DNA of 64,000 nucleotides from NCBI RefSeq assembly GCF_009870125.1, contig NC_046683.1, forward strand, positions 51,103,869 through 51,167,868, read 5' to 3'. A program made the translations under genes and the position numbers. Shown one piece after another: positions 24,196 through 32,600 of this stretch. The stretch is from Drosophila pseudoobscura. Lineage: Eukaryota; Arthropoda; Insecta; Diptera; Drosophilidae. The notes under the pieces are model-generated. The model was not told the origin of the DNA, made no database searches, and worked only from the letters and a program-made list of their open reading frames with translations. How positions within the stretch are numbered: the stretch's first letter is position 1; each line of letters begins with the position of its first letter.

Positions 24196-24934
24196 TTAGC
24201 CGAACATGCTATCGGCGGCCTTCTCCAAGTCCCAGTTCTCCTTAGAGAGGATCAGGCGCGCGCAATGCTCGTCGATGCTCGTGTTCAGCTCCCTGAGGTC
24301 TTGGATCTTCGCGTCACAGCCGGGAACGGTGTGGGAGCCGCCTGCGTATGCATTGGTCCAGTGCTTGGCGGTAAGCTGAAACACATCCTGGTGTTCCTTG
24401 AACTGGAGCCCCACCTCCCTGTCCTCTATGTAATCCGGCTCGGCAGCGGACAGCCACACCTGCAAGGACAGCAGAAAGGCGCGCAGCGAGGTCGCCACCC
24501 CCCAGCTGTCGTTGAGTAAGCGCTCGCTGAAGGCGCCAGTCTCCGAAGAGACGTTCGGGTGCCAGACGCGCGTGAGGAAGCGCACCTGCGACGAGAGCGG
24601 ATTGTTTTAGTCATTTACCTGCGGCCCAGGGCTGCTTTAGGGACACCTACCTTCGGCGGATTGAACGGAAATGTATTCGGCACTTTAATGTCCAGTACAA
24701 AATTCCCGCCCTCGTAGGGCGTGTCGGCGGGCCCGGTTATCTCGCCCCGCAGCCATGACCACTGCCCGTTGACGACTTCGATTTTTATCGAGCACTGGCC
24801 GCCGATCTGTCCGAGAGAGGCAAGGAATTGTGTTAGGTCATGGGACTCCATGTTCTGATCGCCCCACTTACCTCCTCGAAGCCAATAAATTGCTCGAACT
24901 CTTTCCTGACGCGAGTTTCAGCTCTATTCGGCAT
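24196..24934 (-). CDS. Ube2K/UbcD4-like E2 lacking the catalytic cysteine
   Basis: Exons 24872-24934, 24651-24806 and 24196-24585 join to 202 codons. The introns are 65 nt each, GTAAGT and GTAGGT to CAG, both phase 0. The length matches E2-25K/Ube2K (200 aa). The order is the same: N-terminal helix (KEFEQF), [28 protein letters not shown] at 81-84, a long UBC C-half ([13 protein letters not shown]), then a C-terminal UBA domain ending [13 protein letters not shown]. Family E2s form a thioester with ubiquitin on a Cys in TGAICLD. Here the same place reads TGAFSER, so Ser93 replaces the Cys, and the UBA MGF/MGI loop reads LNTSI. The frame is intact and the splice sites are good, so it is more likely a divergent pseudo-E2 (UEV-like ubiquitin binder or regulator) than a dead copy. 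Retained introns argue against a retrocopy unless the introns arose later. The start at 24934 matches the family N-terminus. An in-frame upstream Met (25039) would add 35 unrelated residues and is not preferred. Confidence 0.88.
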
Positions 24935-25580
24935 GATGTATGTAGATCTATGTGTTCCCAGCGCAGTTTCTAGGATTTTGTATTTGTTTATATTTTTGTC
25001 CGACGACAATTGTGTGACTGACTTTCTGTACTGTTTCACAACTGACGTTTTATTCTTTTGTTGTCGATTTGGTGTTAAATTGAATGCACAAGGAGGCGGG
25101 CATGATGTGCTCTAAGTTCTACCCGATACTCTGACTCAGCATATATCGTATGTATTTTATCCGCCGGGACCGGTCTCGGAGCCAATGACTGCCCCTTGCC
25201 ACCGAAGGATCTATTATATGCGAATTTTATAATATTTCATATGTTTCCTCAACATCTGACCCGCTCTCACTCTTCTCACATCAACGCCAGCCGTTAAGCC
25301 TCGCTCCTAGAGTCCCAGACTGTGGCTATAAATGGAGATCATGATATGTACATCCATCCATGTATACGGATAGCCTTTCTTCTGGGTGCACCCCTAGAGT
25401 CCTCGAGAATCGTGCTTACGAATCTCGTGACAAAGGGTTTTGGTTCAATTGTGCCCAAACCCAAATACAGTAGTCTTTGAAAAACACGTCTTTGTGACTA
25501 TTTTTCAAGAAAAACAAATAAGTGCAGAAGCAACAACCTAGAGCCTCGTCGACTGATTGAAAATTTTGAACTGAATATTG
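24935..25580. promoter_or_regulatory. Shared upstream region of the E2-like and TRIR-like genes
   Basis: The two genes are divergent, with start codons 714 bp apart. This interval should hold both promoters and the TRIR-like 5' leader. No convincing TATA box was found at the expected distance for either gene. AT-rich words such as TTTTATAATATTTC (about 25223) and an ATCCATCCATG stretch (about 25351) are present. A bidirectional promoter is inferred only from orientation. Confidence 0.4.
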
Positions 25581-25638
25581 TAAGTACTTGAAGGGTTAGA
25601 GACACAGAGAGAGGGCGTGGCACTTTTTCGCATTCCAG
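25581..25638 (+). other. Probable 5'UTR intron of the TRIR-like gene
   Basis: A GTAAGT donor at 25581 and an ATTCCAG acceptor ending at 25638 define a 58-nt interval, a normal size for a fly intron, 10 nt before the ATG at 25649. If spliced it confirms a transcribed leader that extends left of 25581. A cDNA would decide. Confidence 0.5.
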
Positions 25639-25648
25639 ATCCCACGAA

Positions 25649-26550
25649 ATGTCCTGTCGCCTCGCTGAGCACAAGAAGGAAAAGCGTGCGCAGCAGGTGC
25701 TGTACACGCGCGGACCCGGCTCCTCCCTCAAATGGCAGTATAATGGCAGCAGCTTCCGCAATCGGGCCGGAAGATCCCCGGAACGATCAGATGAGCTCCG
25801 ACGTCACGGCCATAGAGGGAGGTCCAGAGATCGTTCCAAGGAGCGTGACCACCACCGCGACTGTGACCTCTCCAGACGCACCAACCAGAGTCGTCGCTCG
25901 GATTCGCCAGATCCAGGCGAAGGCCCTCGCCTTCAGAGCATCAGTTGGCGGCCCCGTTCCCAGCAGCCGAGCGCCGCACAGCAGGATGACCCCCAGAGCC
26001 AGCCAGGGATTGGACTAGGCAGAGGCGGGTCGTCTGTTCCGTGCGCCCGAGACCGCATTCATCGGGAGACACAGGAGAGGCTGAAGAAGCTGCGGTCGAC
26101 CTTGGCCAAGGACCCGAAAATGTCGGCCACCACCAAGGCGGGGAAGAGCGGCTCCTACTTCGCCAACGATGGGTCTTTCTTGGATATTTTCAAGAAAATG
26201 CAAGAGGAACAGAGCACTATCGCCCGGGAGAGTAGTGCAGTCGCTCCCTACATTGTCGCTACGGCGGTCGGCGCCCCAGCGCCACCGCCCCTCTGCGTGG
26301 GACGTCGTCGTGGTGGCAAGGTCCTGAAGACCGGCCGGGTGCCCAAGCTGCAAGATCGCGCCAAGAAGAAGGTGGATCCAAAGGACTTCTGGTCCGTCTA
26401 CCTGGCCGAGGTCGAGAAGTACAACACCACTGGCTGTGAGAAGGCAGAAGGACATTCCAAGTTGGTCAAGTAAGACCACGCCCACGACCACTGCCCCATT
26501 TGTTGCTCTACTGCCCGTCAATACGCTAATCCCCGTGCAGGCCCAAATAA
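25649..26550 (+). CDS. TRIR (C19orf43)-like protein
   Basis: An open frame of 274 codons runs 25649-26473. A better model splices 26470-26540 (GTAAGA donor, CTAAT branch point at 26526-26530, GTGCAG acceptor), replacing the stop at 26471 and ending LVKPK at 26550, 276 aa. The C-terminal half matches human TRIR, telomerase RNA component interacting RNase (176 aa). Shared features are FANDGSFLxxFK with MQEE at 171-187, VGRRRGG at 217-223 with KTG following, WxxYLAEVEKY at 248-258, and a terminal LVK. The N-terminal half is fly-specific. It is basic and RS/RD-rich (SRDRSKERDHHRD, 59-71), like nuclear RNA-processing proteins, and is preceded by EHKKEKRAQQVLYTRGPG. Human TRIR is reported as a 3'-5' exoribonuclease acting on telomerase RNA. 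Flies lack a classical telomerase, so another RNA substrate is likely. Function here is inferred from the family only. Confidence 0.75.
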
Positions 26551-27747
26551 ACTGAAATCTGGCAAGGCCGGTGCTTATTTATGGATGAAAAGTGGATGGT
26601 AGTGGTGGTAGTGCTAGAGCTAGCCGGTAAAACGTTAGTAATCGGTATTGAGAGTGGTCCCTGCAACATCCGCCTCCGATTTAGCAATCCAATTCTGATC
26701 CACTCGTACCAAAAGTGTCTTTCTTCTGGGTCTCCATTGACTCCACAGATCCTCGGTGGCATGCGGTACATACATCTTGCACACAGCACAGAATACGGGT
26801 GTTCCAATCACCATCATCATCATCGTCATCGTCTCATGATGACGGCAATACCTTCTCTGTGCGGCAGAAGGGGGGTAACAACTTTCCGGCTCATGTGCCT
26901 TATGCGCCTTATGCGCTTCTTACGCTTTCCACTCAATTCGGTTTGATGGGTGGCGGGAAGAGGTGAGGAATGGAGGAATGGAGCAATGGGGCTGGGGCCG
27001 GGGCTGGGGCTGGGTGACGCGTTGTGCGCTATTAAACTTTTTGGCATGATATTACCGTTATTTGCCTTGGCCAACACAGAGGGAGAGAGAGGGAGAGCGA
27101 ACATATGCACATACTCGGATATGGCGAGAGAGAGAAATATATGTACTTACTTGTCATATAATAAACTTTTATGTTAACGGCTTTTGATGTCTTACCAAAA
27201 CGGCAAACAGAGTCCTGCGACAGGATAGCGCACACATGGCCTAGTCCTGCCAGCCAGGCCATCCCATCAGCAAGGACAGCCAGACGGCCGGACGGCCAGA
27301 CAGCCATCCTGCCAGGCACTTAATGCCCATTCCTTTCCATTCCTTTGGCTTTGCCTTTCCTGGCTTACACTTTTCTTCTTGCCGTTTGCATTGCGGCTTT
27401 ATTAGGCTGAAAAATGGAAAATGCCGCCCCCCCGAAAAGAGAGAAACTTGCAATCTCCCAGTAGGCAGGCACTCACGTTCCATTGTCTGTGTGGGCCATT
27501 AAAATTTTTTGGCCAAATGCATGAATAGCAATGGAAAATATTTGCATAAATCTTTCCCGGACTCCCAGCCCGGCGGGAGGCCATCACGGCGCAGAGCAGA
27601 GCAGAGCAGAGCTCCATCCCAATTCCAAACCGCACATCAAACGGAGAGGGGGAGGAGTGGGGCTGTGTGGGGGTGTGGGGGAGGGCACTGTGTATGCCTA
27701 TGTGATACACATATTTATCATTAAATGGTAATACCCAAAAAAAAATC
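26551..27747. other. Spacer between the TRIR-like gene and the dpr 3' end
   Basis: AATAAA at 26546-26551 overlaps the proposed TRIR-like stop, and another poly(A) signal was not identified. The rest holds a CATCATCAT stretch (about 26811-26840), GGGGCT repeats (about 26990-27012), GAGAGG repeats (27080-27140) and GCCAGACGGCC repeats (about 27278-27305). No gene seen. Confidence 0.5.
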
Positions 27748-29655
27748 TTTATTGAAATTTCCATACCGATTTCCATAGTTGCGTAGCTACGCTGCTTAAA
27801 AATTAAAAACAATTTCATAACCTTTATAATGCGTTGCCATTTTTGTTTGCAACAAAGGTCAACAAAGTTTGTTTTTTTGTTTTCTGATTTTCTGTTTTTC
27901 TGTGTGTGTGTGTGTGTTTATTACTGGCTAGTTTTACGCTTAAACATTATTTTATTTGCTTAATTGCAATTATTTTGTATGGTATATTCCGCTGTCCCGT
28001 TTATAGCAACATTAATTTTACCCATTAAACATTCATTTACATGTCGCGACTAATTTTGCATGCGTTCGGTTAACATTATTAATATCCATATATATGTATA
28101 TACGTATTACATATATGTACTATATATGAATGCATTATCTGTATATATAGTGTGTGTGTTGCTGTGTGTGTATGTATGACTACCACATAAATTGTTGAGT
28201 ACAGGTTTATAGTTTATTCATATATGGTATATGCATGTTATTTACAATTTTGATCGGATAAATTCGGGCCCGTTTCCGTTTTTCGGGCCATGACTCCTCA
28301 ATGAACGGTGGCCGAGCAGTGTCACAGTGGCCTTTAGTGGACTTTTAAATGTGGGCCACACGTACATACAACACATACACAGGCATGAAGGGGACTCACT
28401 CACTCAGCCAGTCACTTACTCGCTCCTTCAAGAAATGGAAATGCAAATATTCAACCGACAAGAGTGCTCGGCGGCAGTGACTCGGCAGTTCGGGCAGGGG
28501 CTGAGAATATGCAACCGGACATGCTGAAATAGAAGCTCTAAATATTGCTGGAGTTGGCCAAGACGACGACAGAGAGTGCTGGAGGGGGGGAGGGGTGGAG
28601 CGGTGGAGAAGGGCAAGGAACCCATTGCAGGAATTGGTAACGGGAACAGGAACTTCCCACATGACTGGCACTAGCCCCAAACGAGTCCCTGCATATCCTT
28701 GGCCGTAGGAAAACTCTTAAATAAATTGTTAGCCTCGGAAGGTCCTACTTCAAAGTGAAGCTAGCTTTTGGCAGGAATTTCCCATACAATTTTGATGTCC
28801 CCATAGATTATTAAAAAAGCCAAAGAATGCCCCAAACGGAAAACTCTTCTCCGAGTGTCCGTACATTTGCCTAACTTACGAAAATTCTAAACAAAAAAAA
28901 AACAACAAATTGTAGTTTAGGAACCTCTGACAAAGTCCACATAAAAATATTCTATTGTATTGTATTGTATTGTATGGTATGGTATTCCTAACTATTTACA
29001 CTGCTTAAGGACTACGTCTACGCTATACAGGGTACACCCAAGAAACACAAGAAATCCCTTTAGTATTTACAACGATCTGAGTAAAGTTTTCGCTACGCAA
29101 TAATGTCTCTATGTATAGGTAGTATCTAGTGTCTAGTATGTGTAGTACTCGTATTCCTTGAACAAACTGGGCTGAACTGCACCTGAACCCGCGTCCGAAC
29201 CCGAACCTGAACCGGAACCGGAATCGGAACCTAGCTCTAGTCTAAGCTGGTCTCTGCGTTTAGCCAAGCTTCTGCCCGGGTCTTATGTACAAGGCTGCGG
29301 CCCAGCCAAAAAAAAATTCCTGCTCGGCTAACTAGATCCTTGCACACTTAATTAGAAACACTCTTACTTACAACTTAGGAGGAGCAGGAGCCGCAGGAGC
29401 AGGAGAAGAAGCAGTTGCAACATCTTTTCATCATTAGCATAATTAGTGGGGGGGTTTTTTGTGTCGTTCTTAAAGGTATTACATGCAGCTCAACTCTGAA
29501 GAACTTTCGAGGGAAACGGAAAACGGCTCCTTCTGCTGCTCCTGCCGGCCCCTGCTGTGGCTGCTATAAATCATTTCTGCTGCAGCTCTCTGCCTCATTT
29601 AGGGGCGGGCGCTGCTGCATTGGCGGTGGAATTCCAACGGAGCGACATTAATTTA
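27748..29655 (-). other. Likely 3'UTR of the dpr gene
   Basis: From the dpr stop (29656-29658) leftward the DNA is AT-rich and free of credible genes until an AATAAA on the minus strand (27748-27753), followed by an oligo-T run in minus-strand orientation. This would give a 3'UTR of about 1.9 kb, common for fly neuronal genes. It includes (TATTG)n at 28952-28986, TATATA/TGTACATA words near 28080-28150, and GGAACC-type repeats near 29190-29232. An earlier cleavage site is possible. Confidence 0.5.
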
Positions 29656-32600
29656 TCACCGTGCATTCCTGCTGCCACTATTGACAGGGCCGCCGGCGGG
29701 CGTCATCATGGGAATGGCATTCTCCTGGCCAGCACCAGCGGGGCAGCAGCTTGTGCTCGGAAACTCTGGGTCGCGGCCGGGTCTCTCCTTGGCACGACCT
29801 CCTCCGCCGGCAGCACCTGGTCCACCTCCGCCCTGGAGCAGCAGCGAGGAGCATGCCTCCAACAATACAAATGCCGCGACCATTGTGCTAATTACTTTGA
29901 CCGCCTGAGTGGCCTGGGCCGTGTGGCAGGACCAGCAGGCCAGGGCGACGGCGGCCGGCGCCGCATTCGTTTGCATGGCCTCGGGGCGTTCGCCTGTCCA
30001 AAGAGAACAGAACAGAACAGAAAAGAACAGAAAAGAAGAGAAGATAAAACTTGAATGAGTAACAAATTTGTAGTCGAAAAGGCCTGTTCTCTCGTGCTCT
30101 TGTGGCTAGTTCATAAATTGCATAAAGTTTCGCCACAAGAAGAGACGGAGCCAGAGCCAAAGCCGGAGCCAGAACCAGAGCCAGAGCCAGAGCCGGAGAA
30201 AGATGCAACTTTTAATGCATACAAATCGAGGTCAAGCAGAAGCATGAATAAATAATTCACATTATCAGGCTTTGGCATCAAATTAAGGCGGTCTTAAAGT
30301 CGGTCTCTGAGAGAGAGAGCGAGAGAGAGAGAGAGAGCCGGAAACCAAAAACTGAAACCGGAAACGGCCCACGGTGGCCCACACTCACCCTGCAGGACAT
30401 GGACGCGTATGCTGGCTATCTCCGAGTTGGATGGATAACAGGAGTACTTTCCCGAGTGGAGCAGGTCCGCATCGTAAATGAGCAGAATGGATTTGGTCTC
30501 CTCCGATTTGATGGTCTTGAATTTCAGACGTCCTCCGCCAGTCTCCTCGCTAAGCACCTGCGGACGGTATAGAGCGGTGGAGAGGTGCAAGAATATTAAA
30601 CAAAATGTTCCCTTGCTGAAAAGTTATTTTCAAAGTGTGGCAGCGAGCGGGGAAATGAGGGAATGTGGAAGTGTGTGGCGATGGGGCATGGGGTATGGCG
30701 TATAGCCTAAATGCAAAAGCATGTTTTCTCATAATCATAAAAGCCAAAATTAAATACGTTGCGTATACGACGCGTAAACAAACGCGAACAAACTCGCACT
30801 CCACCCATCGCCCCCCAGCGCCGTATCCACACCCCAAAGAGGTGCCAGCCCGGAGCTCATAAAAGTTTAAAACGTTTATCCCCCAGCAATTGGCTGGGCG
30901 TGGCACGGCGGGGCGGGGCGTCCTTCTCGATCCCGATCCCGATCCCTCTTGCCCTTGCCCTTGTACTTGCGCTTTTACGGCGCACCAAACTCAATTATTG
31001 CAAGATAATTTGGCACCAAAAAGGAAAACCTTAAATTGGTTTTTCGTTCGTTCTGTGGGCGCTTTCCCTGTAAATTGATTTCAAGGGAGTGGTTTGCTGT
31101 GGTGTGGCGATGAGTGGCGAGGAGTGGAGTGGCGTGGCGGCGCTACTTACCTTGTCCTGGTGATACCAAAAGATATGGGTCGGCGGCTCTGGGCTGAACT
31201 TGATGATGCATGTAAGATTTATGGTGCTGCCCTTGTCCACGTACAGATCGGGTCCTCCCAGAATGGTGGCCGTTGGCACTGTGTGCGGGAGAGAAGCATG
31301 ACGAAACGAAACGAAACATTGAAATTAGCGTACATTTTGCAGTTATGCCATTCATTATGCCCTGCATCAGAATGCTGCCCCTGCAGACCCCTTTGCCGGC
31401 AAAGCCTACCACTTGAGCTCTGCCAATCATTGGGTTACGTTGCCTAATCAGCTCCGTTCACAGCTCTCGCTCGTTGCCCCTCTTGCCTCTGACGAGTTGT
31501 GAAATTCCCGCCCACTGCCACGGCCATGCCCAAGCCCATGCCCAAGCCCATGCCCATGCCCAAGGCCATGCCATGGCCAGTGCTAGAAATTGCCCAGCCT
31601 GTGTTTGAGCTGCATTTGACCAGTGACAAGTGCCGCTCCAGGCTGCAGCCCATCAGCAGACCAGTTGGCTGGGCCACAGTTGTTGCATGGAAATTTTCAT
31701 AGTTGAGGAGGAAATGTTCTGCCAGTCAAAGTCAGTACGTTAAATAATCGATTACGGGCCCCGTCATGGGTGGGTGGGAGGATAGGATAATGGGAAATGG
31801 CCGGGCACCCATTCTGTTTACGAATACATTTCTGTGATTCCTCTTTATCGCCCAACATTCGTTCAACATTCGTTCAACATTCGTTCAACACTCGTTCAAC
31901 ATTCGTGCTACCCCCGTGAGGAGTTTTCTGATTTAAATGCCAATCAAGCGACCTTTCATATAGGGGCAAACAGGATACTACCCTTTGGACAGTTATGAGC
32001 CTCCAAAGTCATAAAATGTTAGTCAGACGTTAATAGAGAAAGTTTGCTTTACAATTCTAAAATTATTCTGTGTGCGGACTTAAAGATTTAAAAATGTACA
32101 ATATTAAATAGACTTCCCACCAATTTATTTTGTATTTTCTATTTAAGTCCAACTTTGTTTGAATTCATTTAAATATGTGCATTTTTGGAGCATACAAAAC
32201 TGGCCCACTCATGTCCCACTCCATTTCTCTGTTAAGGTCGAATGTTAAAGATGTTAAATGTTAGGATTTAAGAGAAGCAACTGAGCGAAGAGAACACTGT
32301 TCTTGGATGTTGCCCTCTTAAAATCTAGCTCTCTCTAACCGCAAGTATTTCTCAGGCTCATCCCAGCTCATTTCAACAATTAAAATCTTTCGACACTAAG
32401 CAATCTGTATATTTTTGTTTCATACGAAAAAAAAACAACAAAATACCTGTTTTTCGTTGCGTAGTTTCGTCTTGAAACTGCTTCCGAAATTCCGCTCATG
32501 GAACAGAAAACTCAACACCTGATACCTGCTGTTTCACCCAACACAAGCCACTTGTTGCAGATGCTTTAAGCCTATTTAGCCAGGTAGGTTTCAAGCCCTC

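Noticed and set aside
24935..25039. 35-residue N-terminal extension of the E2-like protein from an upstream Met
   Set aside because: The family starts a few residues before the RxxKEF helix, which matches the Met at 24934. The extension is AT-rich, low in fly codon preference, and is probably 5'UTR.
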